Virus record (IMG/VR): IMGVR_UViG_3300046804_001922
Coordinates: 1-20,859 of that record
Source of the DNA: a virus
Direction: 5' to 3' (one strand)
Length of the DNA stretch: 20,859 bases
Shown: positions 13,789 through 20,859 of the stretch, piece after piece
How the letters are laid out: each line of letters begins with the position of its first letter
How positions within the stretch are numbered: the stretch's first letter is position 1
The notes under the pieces: generated by a model
The model's database searches: none
The model's input: only the letters and a program-made list of their open reading frames with translations
Told to the model about the DNA's origin: nothing
Made by a program: the position numbers and the translations under genes

Positions 13789-15424
13789 AGAAGTCATAGT
13801 TGAAGGCGGTTATAAGGGCAATTCTAACCTTAAGCGCCGCTCTGTAGAGATAGAATGGACTCAAGATCTCATTCAAGAATATGTAAGATGTGCTAAAGAT
13901 CCGGTATACTTTATTGAAAAGTATATGAAGATTATTAGCATTAATGAAGGTCTTATAAACTTCAATCTTTATAGTTATCAAAAAGAGATGATCACATCAA
14001 TGGCCGAGAATAGATACACGGTCATTGCAACAGCTCGTCAGGCAGGAAAGTCTACAACAACCTGTGGTTTTATTCTTTGGTATATTATATTTAATCCTGA
14101 TAAGACTGTTGCTCTTCTTGCCAACAAGGGTGATACTGCTCGTGAAATTCTTGGACGTATTCAGCTAGCCTATCAACACCTTCCAAAGTGGTTACAACAG
14201 GGTATTATTGAATGGAATAAAGGTTCATTTGTTCTAGAAAACAATTCTCGTGTTATAGCCGCCGCGACTTCATCTGACGCAATTCGTGGCTACTCAATCA
14301 ACCTTCTATTCATCGACGAAGCAGCTTTCATCGATACATGGGATGAATTCTTTACATCAGTTTATCCTACAATTTCTTCTGGTACTGATTCTAAGATCGT
14401 ACTAGTTTCTACACCAAATGGTCTTAACCATTTCCATAAAATATGGGTTGAAGCCGAACAAAAGAAAAACCAATATAACCCAATTAAGGTTATGTGGTAT
14501 GACGTCCCTGGGCGTGATGATAAGTGGAGAGAAGACACAATAGCAGCAATGAGCTTCGATTCAGAGAAGTTCGAACAGGAATATTGTGTTGAGTTTCTGG
14601 GTAGTTCTGGCACTCTTATTGCTGGTTGGAAATTAAAAGAACTAGTTTCAAAAACACCAGTGTTTGATAAAAATGGTGTTAAACAATATGTAGAACCACA
14701 AAAGGATCACGCGTATGTTTTAGTTGTTGACGTATCTAGAGGTAAAGGTTTGGATTACTCTGCATTCCAAGTTATCGATGTAACAAAGATGCCATATGAA
14801 CAAGTCTGTACTTTTAGAGATAATATGATTACACCTACAGACTATTGTTCTATTATTCATAGGATCAGCAGATCATATAATAATGCATCAGTACTTGTAG
14901 AAATCAATGATATTGGCGGTCAGGTTTCTGACATGTTATACTATGAGTATGATATGGATACCTTGCTTTCATCAGAAAATGATGGTAGAGCAGGTAAAAG
15001 AATCTCATCAGGATTTAGTGGTTCTAGTGCAGATAAAGGTATTAGAACAACCAAAACTGTGAAATCAGTCGGATGTTCAATAATGAAACTTCTTATTGAA
15101 CAAAACCAATTGATCATTAATGATCATGAAACAATACATGAATTATCTGTGTTCTCTAGAAAGGGTAAATCTTATGAAGCCGAATCAGGTAACCATGATG
15201 ACTTGGTTATGTGTTTGGTTCTTTTTGCTTGGTTATCAGACCAACACTACTTTAGAGAAATGACAGATATTAATACACTAACAAAAATTAGAGATAAAGA
15301 TGATGAACAAATAGCTAGTGAATTAACACCATTTGGATTCTTTTCAGAAGGTGAAGATGAACCAGATCTAGATTTACCTAAAGGTGAGAACTGGATGTGG
15401 GCTAATGATGAAAAAATAGTATGA
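13781..15424 (+). CDS. 17: Large terminase subunit gp17
   Basis: 547 residues (T4 610). The N-terminal ATPase domain has the Walker A-like IATARQAGKST (82-92, K90), Walker B INLLFIDEAAF (173-183, D179-E180) and the coupling motif LVSTPNG (208-214). The C-terminal RNase H-like nuclease has VVDVSRGKGLDYSAF (D317), VEINDIGG (E374) and GNHDDLVMC (D473 or D474), matching the three acidic metal ligands of T4 gp17. It drives DNA into the prohead and cuts the concatemer by headful packaging. The gene is intact, without an intron or intein. A late promoter octamer for gp18 follows the stop within 20 bases. Confidence 0.95.
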   Translation: MTEEVIVEGGYKGNSNLKRRSVEIEWTQDLIQEYVRCAKDPVYFIEKYMKIISINEGLINFNLYSYQKEMITSMAENRYTVIATARQAGKSTTTCGFILWYIIFNPDKTVALLANKGDTAREILGRIQLAYQHLPKWLQQGIIEWNKGSFVLENNSRVIAAATSSDAIRGYSINLLFIDEAAFIDTWDEFFTSVYPTISSGTDSKIVLVSTPNGLNHFHKIWVEAEQKKNQYNPIKVMWYDVPGRDDKWREDTIAAMSFDSEKFEQEYCVEFLGSSGTLIAGWKLKELVSKTPVFDKNGVKQYVEPQKDHAYVLVVDVSRGKGLDYSAFQVIDVTKMPYEQVCTFRDNMITPTDYCSIIHRISRSYNNASVLVEINDIGGQVSDMLYYEYDMDTLLSSENDGRAGKRISSGFSGSSADKGIRTTKTVKSVGCSIMKLLIEQNQLIINDHETIHELSVFSRKGKSYEAESGNHDDLVMCLVLFAWLSDQHYFREMTDINTLTKIRDKDDEQIASELTPFGFFSEGEDEPDLDLPKGENWMWANDEKIV

Positions 15425-15436
15425 AGTTAGTATTTT

Positions 15437-15444
15437 TATAAATA
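15437..15444 (+). promoter_or_regulatory. Late promoter -10 octamer for gp18
   Basis: Exact TATAAATA in the 66-base gap between gp17 and gp18, 46 bases before the gp18 ATG. A strong ribosome site GGAAGGAG at 15477-15484 precedes the start. The position between two virion genes, before a very abundant structural protein, makes a functional late promoter likely. Confidence 0.65.
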
Positions 15445-15490
15445 AATTTAAATATTACTACTAAAATTTCCATTATGGAAGGAGAGAAAA

Positions 15491-18058
15491 ATGCCATTTC
15501 AAGTTAGTCCAGGCGTAAATGTTTCTGAAATTGACCTAACTACAGTTGTGCCTGCTGTATCTACCACAGAAGGTGCTATTGCAGGCGTCTTTAGATGGGG
15601 TCCTGTTGATCAAAGAGTTTTAATTGATTCAGAAAATTCACTAGTAAATCGTTTCGGTAAGCCTTATAGAAATATGGGTGAAGAAACATGGTTCACCGCA
15701 GCAAATTTCTTATCTTACGGTAATAAACTTTATGTTGTTAGAGTAGCCAATACAACATCAACAAATGATGCTATTGGTACATTAACAGCATTTGCAAACG
15801 TAGGTACAGTTGCATCACCAGAATCCCAGGTTGTTAAGAATGATGTGGATTATGAAGATAAGGATGGAACATTTGATACAGACGTTCTTTACGTAGCTAG
15901 ATATCCTGGTTCTATCGGTAATTCTCTAAAAATTTCAGTTTGCGATAGTTCTAACGCTTATAATTCAACTATCCAGTTATCAAATACTGAAAATGATTAT
16001 AGCGGTACATTCACTGCAAATTCATCAGGTCTATCAGTAACAATAGCGGCAAACAGCGTAACATTCAATACAAATACCGGTATTGATGCAAACGGTTTCT
16101 TCTCAATTGCTACAAACCCAATTGCAAATGGAACATACGTTAAGTATATCACTGCTGCAGGAAATACTGCTCCTACTGGTTTAACAAATAATTCACTATA
16201 TCTAGTTATTTCTTCAAATACCTCAGGTATCCAGTTAGGTAACACAAGCTACTTTGCTAATGCTGTTTCATTTAATGCAAATTCTGATGTTAATAATACT
16301 GATGAAACAATTGCTATTGCTTCAGCAAGCACAAAGTATGCAGTTGGTGATAAGGTTCAGTACATTGTTGCTGCTGGTAACACAGCCATTAGCGGTCTAT
16401 CTAATGGTTCATACTACTGGATTGCAACTGCTAACTCAACAACTGTTACTCTTGCAGCAACATATGGTGGTGCTAACGTTAACATCACAAAAGGTGCAAC
16501 AGAGTCTGGTCACTCACTTACAGCAGTTGAAAGACTGGTTGTTCCAACAGCAAAAGCAAGTTCAGAAAGTCATACATTTGTTGCTTGGAGTTTAGCTCAG
16601 ACAGCTATCCTGTCACTTTCTTCTTCAATTACAACCGGCGATTTAATTAAGGTTGGTAACTCAACTGTCGGCGAACAGTATATGAAAGTTAGTGCGGTTG
16701 GTACTAATGTAACTGCAACAAATACATCACTCACTATTGATATATCAACAGAAGATAATTACAGACTTAAGTCTGCTTATACTTCAAACACAATTGATCG
16801 TTACTGGGAATTCTACAATGTAGTTGATAGAGCACCTGGACAGTCAGAATATGTTGCTTCTTTTGGTAATACTTCTGCTAACGATGAAGTTCATGTTGTT
16901 ATTGTTGATGAAGATGGCAAGTTTACTGAAACACCTGGTCAGATTTTAGAAGTTTATAAGAATCTTTCTAGAGCCGATGACGCTAAAACAGCAGATGGTG
17001 CTGCACGTTACTATAAGACTGTTATTAATGAACAGTCAAAATATATTTGGTGGGCAAATGATAGAAGCGGTGCTGCAACAGCACAGGCTGCATCTATTGC
17101 AAGTTCAACAAATGAAACTCCATTAAGTCTTTCATTTGAAGGTGCTACTGGTGGTTATAATGAACTTAATGCACCATTATCTTTAATTGCTGGAGGTTAC
17201 GATCTATTTGCTTCAGCAGAAGATGTTGATGTTTCGCTTATCCTACAGGGTAAAGCTAAATCAAATGCAACTCTCGCAAACTATATAATCGACAATATTT
17301 GCGAAGTAAGAAAAGACTGCGTAGCTTTCGTTTCACCACTTAAGAATGATGTTGTTAATAATATTGGTGGAGAACTTGATTCAGTTCTTGCATTTAAGAA
17401 CAGCGTAAGAAGTTCTTCATACGCTGTTGTTGATTCTGGTTATAAGTATCAGTACGATAAGTACAATGATGTTTATCGTTGGGTACCATTAAACGGTGAT
17501 ATCGCTGGTCTTTGTGTTCGCACAGATAATACAAATGATCCATGGTGGTCACCAGCTGGTTTCAATCGTGGTAATATCAAGAACATCGTAAAACTTGCAT
17601 ATAACCCAGGCAAAGCTGATAGAGATCAGTTATACAAAGCTGGTGTAAACCCAGTTGTTGCATTCCCTGGACAAGGAATTGTATTGTTCGGTGATAAGAC
17701 TGCTCTTAATAAGCCATCAGCGTTTGACAGAATCAATGTAAGACGTCTATTCATTGTTCTAGAAAAGGCAATTGCTACGGCTGCTAAGTTTACTCTATTC
17801 GAATTCAACGATGAATTCACTAGAGCACAGTTCAGAAACTTAGTTATTCCTTATCTGAGAGATATTAAAGGTCGTCGTGGTATCACTGACTTCTTAGTTG
17901 TTTGTGATCAGACAAACAACACAGCTGAAGTTATTGATCGTAACGAGTTTGTTGGTGATATTTACATTAAGCCAGCTCGTTCAATCAACTTCATTCAGTT
18001 GAACTTCGTTGCTGTTAGAACTGGTGTCGCATTCTCAGAAATAGTTGGCAAGTTCTAA
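15491..18058 (+). CDS. 18: Tail sheath protein gp18, enlarged by an insertion
   Basis: 855 residues against 659 in T4. The N-terminus MPFQVSPGVNVSEIDLTTVV, then VFRWGPVDQRVLIDSENSL and FLSYGNKLYVVRVAN, and the C-terminal EFNDEFTRAQFRNLVIPYLR with RSINFIQLNFVAVRTGVAF, are conserved parts of T4-like contractile sheath. The extra length lies after residue about 160: an Asn/Thr/Ser-rich, beta-like region to about 430 that holds a duplicated module (see the repeat entry). In T4, protruding sheath domains face the outside, so the insert probably decorates the tail surface. Likely the most abundant tail protein; its strong promoter and ribosome site agree. Ends before gp19. Confidence 0.92.
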   Translation: MPFQVSPGVNVSEIDLTTVVPAVSTTEGAIAGVFRWGPVDQRVLIDSENSLVNRFGKPYRNMGEETWFTAANFLSYGNKLYVVRVANTTSTNDAIGTLTAFANVGTVASPESQVVKNDVDYEDKDGTFDTDVLYVARYPGSIGNSLKISVCDSSNAYNSTIQLSNTENDYSGTFTANSSGLSVTIAANSVTFNTNTGIDANGFFSIATNPIANGTYVKYITAAGNTAPTGLTNNSLYLVISSNTSGIQLGNTSYFANAVSFNANSDVNNTDETIAIASASTKYAVGDKVQYIVAAGNTAISGLSNGSYYWIATANSTTVTLAATYGGANVNITKGATESGHSLTAVERLVVPTAKASSESHTFVAWSLAQTAILSLSSSITTGDLIKVGNSTVGEQYMKVSAVGTNVTATNTSLTIDISTEDNYRLKSAYTSNTIDRYWEFYNVVDRAPGQSEYVASFGNTSANDEVHVVIVDEDGKFTETPGQILEVYKNLSRADDAKTADGAARYYKTVINEQSKYIWWANDRSGAATAQAASIASSTNETPLSLSFEGATGGYNELNAPLSLIAGGYDLFASAEDVDVSLILQGKAKSNATLANYIIDNICEVRKDCVAFVSPLKNDVVNNIGGELDSVLAFKNSVRSSSYAVVDSGYKYQYDKYNDVYRWVPLNGDIAGLCVRTDNTNDPWWSPAGFNRGNIKNIVKLAYNPGKADRDQLYKAGVNPVVAFPGQGIVLFGDKTALNKPSAFDRINVRRLFIVLEKAIATAAKFTLFEFNDEFTRAQFRNLVIPYLRDIKGRRGITDFLVVCDQTNNTAEVIDRNEFVGDIYIKPARSINFIQLNFVAVRTGVAFSEIVGKF
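16097..16522 (+). repeat. Duplicated beta-rich module inside gp18
   Basis: Two copies lie 72 residues apart (G224 and G296 are equivalent). Copy one reads VKYITAAGNTAPTGLTNNSL then YLVISSNTSGIQLG; copy two reads VQYIVAAGNTAISGLSNGSY then YWIATANSTTVTLA and ends GHSLT. Shared core: V-x-YI-x-AAGNTA-x-(T/S)GL-x-N-x-S-x-Y. Similar AGNTA-x-GL-x-N modules occur in several phage surface and fibre proteins as I recall. The copies span roughly gp18 residues 203-344. Confidence 0.7.
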
Positions 18059-18064
18059 TAAATA
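18057..18064 (+). promoter_or_regulatory. Weak late-promoter-like octamer before gp19
   Basis: AATAAATA, one mismatch from the late octamer, overlaps the gp18 stop codon 22 bases before gp19. A good ribosome site AAGGAG lies eight bases before the gp19 ATG. No terminator-like hairpin is visible in the gap, so read-through from the gp18 promoter is as likely. Confidence 0.2.
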
Positions 18065-18086
18065 AAAATAAAAAGGAGTTTAACAA

Positions 18087-18671
18087 ATGGCTTTTAATAT
18101 TAACGAATTCTTAGGAAATGGTCTAACACTTGGCGGTGCTAGACCAAGCCTATTCAAAGTAGTAATGCAATTTCCGGACGGTGCTCCGGGAGATCCGCGC
18201 GCTGCTAGTTTCTTAATTAGAGCTGCTCAGTTGCCTGCATCAACAGTAGACTCAATCGATATTCCATATTTTGGTAGAAAGATTAAGATTGCTGGCGATA
18301 GAACATTTGCTGATTGGACGATAACTGTAATGAATGACGAAGATTTTGATCTTCGTAACTCATTTGAAGCATGGTTGAACTCAATCAATGCACACGTCTC
18401 AAACAGAATGGACTATGATTCAGCATCTCCAGCTAACTACAAAGTAAATATTGAAGTACATCAATACGGCAAGGCTGGTCCTGGTGATGAAAACGGTATC
18501 ATCAGATCATATGTTCTTATTGGTGCATTCCCTACATCTGTTGATGCTATCTCACTTGATTGGGATACAACAAACCAAGTAGAAACTTTTGATGTAACAT
18601 TTGCATATGACTATTGGGCTCCGCTTGATCCTGGTGCTAACCCAGGTTATCAGGTTGAATTACCTGCCTAA
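18087..18671 (+). CDS. 19: Tail tube protein gp19
   Basis: 194 residues (T4 163). The N-terminus FNINEFLGNGLTLGGARPSL leads to FKVVMQFPDG, AQLPASTVDSIDIPYFGRKI and KIAGDRTFADWTITVMNDED, which are hallmark strands of the T4-like tail tube protein. VETFDVTFAYDYWAP near the C-terminus is also typical. It stacks as hexameric rings forming the inner tube through which DNA passes, inside gp18. It is separated from gp18 by a 28-base gap with AAGGAG, and followed after 47 bases by the portal gene. Gene order gp18-gp19-gp20 matches T4. Confidence 0.92.
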   Translation: MAFNINEFLGNGLTLGGARPSLFKVVMQFPDGAPGDPRAASFLIRAAQLPASTVDSIDIPYFGRKIKIAGDRTFADWTITVMNDEDFDLRNSFEAWLNSINAHVSNRMDYDSASPANYKVNIEVHQYGKAGPGDENGIIRSYVLIGAFPTSVDAISLDWDTTNQVETFDVTFAYDYWAPLDPGANPGYQVELPA

Positions 18672-18718
18672 TTTTAATTAACTTTATATTATGATTAACA
18701 AACAAAAGTAGGGTTTTA

Positions 18719-20470
18719 ATGGCCGAATTATTTGGTTTTGAATTTAAAAGAAAAGAAAAAGAAGAAGCTTTCCCGTCGTTTGTTCCAAAAGAATCAGACG
18801 ACGGGGCAGTTACTATATCTGCTGGAGGTTCGTATGGAACATACGTTGACCTAGATGGAACTGTAAGAACAGAAGCAGAGTTAGTTACAAAATATAGAGA
18901 AATGTCTGTGCAGCCAGAAATTGATGCTGCAGTTGATGAGATTGTAAATGCATCTATATGTGTTGATGAAGAAGATATCCTTAAACTCGTTTTAGATGAT
19001 GTAGATATTACACCAAATGTTAAAAAAGCAATACAAAACGAGTTTAAAGAAGTCTTAAGACTCATTGATTTTAACAACCATGCTTATGATATCTATAAAA
19101 GATGGTATATCGATGGTAGATTATACTATCATGTAATTATCGATGACGTTAATGTAAGAGATGGTATTAAAGAAGTAAGATATATTGATCCTCGTAAGAT
19201 TAGAAAAGTAAAAGAAGTCTCTAAGAAGAGAGTTAAGAATAGTGAAGCAACTGTAACTAAAACAGAAGCTGAATATTATATTTTTAACGAAAGAGGATTT
19301 AATGTAGGAAATAAACAATCTGGTCCTACATCACAAACAGGTTTAAAAATTGCAAAAGATGCTGTTATCCATGTTACATCAGGTTTAACTGATACGTATG
19401 GAACAATGGTTCTATCACATCTCCATAAAGGTATTAAGCCTTTAAATCAATTACGTACATTAGAAGATGCTACAGTAATTTATCGTATATCGCGAGCACC
19501 AGAACGTCGTCTTTGGTATATTGATGTTGGTAATCTTCCAAAGATGAAAGCTGAACAATACGTTCGTGAGATTATGACTAAGCATAAAAATCGTCTTGTT
19601 TATGATGCTGCATCTGGTGAGATTAGAGACGATCGTAAATTCATGACGATGTTAGAAGACTATTGGCTTCCACGTCGTGAAGGCGGAAGAGGTACGGAGG
19701 TTACTACCCTTCCTGCCGGCCAAAATCTTGGTGAGATGGATGATGTTCTCTATTTCCAAAAGAAACTTTATAGATCACTTAATGTTCCAGTAAGTCGTAT
19801 TGAACAGGAAAATACTGCGTTCAATATCGGTAGATCATCAGAAATTACAAGAGAAGAAGTTAAGTTTGGAAAATTTGTTTCAAGACTTAGAAGAAAGTTC
19901 TCTGGTCTATTCTTTAAACTGTTAGAAAGACAATTAGTTCTTAAAGGCGTTATAACTATTGAAGATTGGAATAATATCTGTAAAGATATGAAAATCGACT
20001 TTACTAATGACGGTTTCTTTACAGAACTTAAAGACAATGAAATATTAAGTTCTAGAATAGATATCTATAATAATATTATACCTTTGATTGGCGTATACTA
20101 TTCTAATGAATGGGTTCAAAAGAATATCTTAAAACAAACAGATGAAGATATTGAAGAACAAAGAGCAAAGATAATTGAAGAACAAGAAGATGAGATCTTC
20201 AATCCGCCAATGATGGATGATGGAACTATGGATCCATCTGCTGGTGGTGGTTCAGCTCAACAAACTGGTGGTGGTGCGCCTGTTCAGCAGGATGATGGTT
20301 CTAAAAAACTTATAGACGCCCAGAATACATATCAACGTTTAATAAATAAAGATAACAAATCATTACAAGATATGGCTAAATTAAAATCTGCTTCACAGAT
20401 TATAGCTAAATCTGGTGGAGGTAAGGCTAAACAAGTCTTACAAAAATATCAAAGCGGAGTTAAACTATGA
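18719..20470 (+). CDS. 20: Portal vertex protein gp20
   Basis: 583 residues (T4 524). Landmarks of T4-like portals: the early acidic segment VTKYREMSVQPEIDAAVDEI, then KRWYIDGRLYYHVIIDD, IYRISRAPERRLWYIDVGNL with PKMKAEQYVREIM, WLPRREGGRGTEVTTLPAGQ followed by LGEMDDVLYF, and VPVSRIEQENTAFNIGRSSE. Residues about 475-540 are an acidic and Gly/Gln-rich extension (MMDDGTMDPSAGGGSAQQTG), and the C-terminus is Lys-rich and helical. It forms the dodecamer at the DNA-entry vertex, initiates prohead assembly and binds the gp17 motor. The only upstream ribosome-site-like sequence is a weak GTAGGG. The stop overlaps the next ATG by four bases (ATGA). Confidence 0.94.
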   Translation: MAELFGFEFKRKEKEEAFPSFVPKESDDGAVTISAGGSYGTYVDLDGTVRTEAELVTKYREMSVQPEIDAAVDEIVNASICVDEEDILKLVLDDVDITPNVKKAIQNEFKEVLRLIDFNNHAYDIYKRWYIDGRLYYHVIIDDVNVRDGIKEVRYIDPRKIRKVKEVSKKRVKNSEATVTKTEAEYYIFNERGFNVGNKQSGPTSQTGLKIAKDAVIHVTSGLTDTYGTMVLSHLHKGIKPLNQLRTLEDATVIYRISRAPERRLWYIDVGNLPKMKAEQYVREIMTKHKNRLVYDAASGEIRDDRKFMTMLEDYWLPRREGGRGTEVTTLPAGQNLGEMDDVLYFQKKLYRSLNVPVSRIEQENTAFNIGRSSEITREEVKFGKFVSRLRRKFSGLFFKLLERQLVLKGVITIEDWNNICKDMKIDFTNDGFFTELKDNEILSSRIDIYNNIIPLIGVYYSNEWVQKNILKQTDEDIEEQRAKIIEEQEDEIFNPPMMDDGTMDPSAGGGSAQQTGGGAPVQQDDGSKKLIDAQNTYQRLINKDNKSLQDMAKLKSASQIIAKSGGGKAKQVLQKYQSGVKL

Positions 20471-20718
20471 GTGATGCAATATTGAACATGATCAATCATT
20501 CTAAAGTGGAGAATGCTTTAGACTTCGAAGCATCGTTTAAAGATGTTATGTTAGATCGTATTACTAATGCTATAAATAATAAGAAAATAGAAGTAGCACA
20601 AAGTATATTTAGAGATTCTACAGAAGATAATGAAGAAGTTGAAGATGTAGAACAGCCTGAAGATAATGCTACGGAAGAAAATACCGAAGAGGAAGAATCT
20701 AATGGCGAAGAATCTTAA
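20467..20718 (+). CDS. 67: Prohead core protein, gp67-like
   Basis: 83 residues, close to T4 gp67 (80). The N-terminal 45 residues (SDAILNMINHSKVENALDFE, then ASFKDVMLDRITNAINNKKIEVAQSIF) are helical and resemble small prohead-core proteins found right after gp20 in T4-like phages. The remaining 35 residues are almost entirely Glu, Asp and Asn, the kind of acidic tail that is degraded by the prohead protease before packaging. It starts within the gp20 stop (ATGA). Position in the T4 order (20, 67, 68, 21) is the strongest support; sequence matching over so short a protein is weak. Confidence 0.75.
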   Translation: MSDAILNMINHSKVENALDFEASFKDVMLDRITNAINNKKIEVAQSIFRDSTEDNEEVEDVEQPEDNATEENTEEEESNGEES

Positions 20719-20859
20719 AGATATCATTAAAGACAGAGCTGGTCGAAACGTTCCAAAGGGTGAAGAAGACTTTCTTGGCGCACATCCTGTGAATGATCAT
20801 GAAGATGTCAATAAGAATAAGAATGTTTTTAAAGCTGATAATGTAAAAGCAGAACAAGA
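20702..20859 (+). CDS. Small protein after gp67, 3' end outside the window
   Basis: The frame opens at ATG 20702, 17 bases inside the end of the gp67-like gene, with GAGG nine bases before it, and is still open at the right edge; 52 codons are visible. The start MAKNLKDIIKDRAGRNVPKG is basic and the following DFLGAHPVNDHEDVNKNKNV then FKADNVK is hydrophilic. In T4 this position holds gp68, another prohead core protein. Marine T4-like phages carry a small protein here ending in similar VF-x-x-x-NVK sequences as I recall. I call it a likely head-assembly gene of unknown identity. Confidence 0.6.
   Translation, partial: MAKNLKDIIKDRAGRNVPKGEEDFLGAHPVNDHEDVNKNKNVFKADNVKAEQ

Noticed and set aside
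16254-16595. 113-residue open frame rich in Leu and Gln inside gp18
   Set aside because: It lies in the +1 frame of the Asn/Thr-rich gp18 insertion; composition is a by-product of AAT/ACA/GCA codons, and gp18 is unmistakable.

Overview
The window is part of the genome of an AT-rich, T4-like contractile-tailed phage (myovirus). Protein style is closest to the marine T4-like phages of cyanobacteria and SAR11-type bacteria. This rests on a T4-order block of virion genes (gp13, gp14, gp15, gp16, gp17, gp18, gp19, gp20, a gp67-like protein), a thermonuclease-type gene between gp13 and gp14, and exact T4 late-promoter -10 octamers (TATAAATA) before gp13 and gp18. The host cannot be read from the sequence. 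No tRNA, integrase, IS element or CRISPR array was seen, and there is no gene-free stretch above 300 bases.

Layout. (1) 1-1913, + strand: the 3' end of a fibre-type protein, a tail-fibre-like protein with a long Tyr/Phe-x-Gly-x tetrapeptide tract, and a small coiled protein. (2) 1929-3291, + strand: a GT-A type glycosyltransferase and a 2-oxoglutarate/Fe(II)-oxygenase-like protein. (3) 3230-10550, - strand: an eleven-gene, tightly overlapped cassette. In transcription order it encodes methyltransferase, 2OG oxygenase, methyltransferase, sulfotransferase-like, unknown protein, sulfotransferase-like, SPASM-like Cys protein, radical SAM protein, glycosyltransferase, unknown protein, glycosyltransferase. 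(4) 10619-20859, + strand: neck, packaging, tail sheath, tail tube, portal and prohead-core genes, running off the right edge.

Regions 3 and 4 diverge from a 68-base gap holding a perfect 12-base palindrome, TATTTATAAATA. It places the late octamer on both strands, overlapping by four bases, so decoration genes and capsid/tail genes may be co-expressed late from one bidirectional site. The thirteen enzymes or unknowns between the fibre genes and gp13 look like an accessory island for making or decorating a glycan or a protein (virion fibre, or host surface); the substrate cannot be read from sequence. The oddest points are a radical SAM protein whose SPASM-like half is a separate gene placed upstream of it, paralogous pairs of three enzyme types, and a tail sheath enlarged by a repeated beta-rich insertion.
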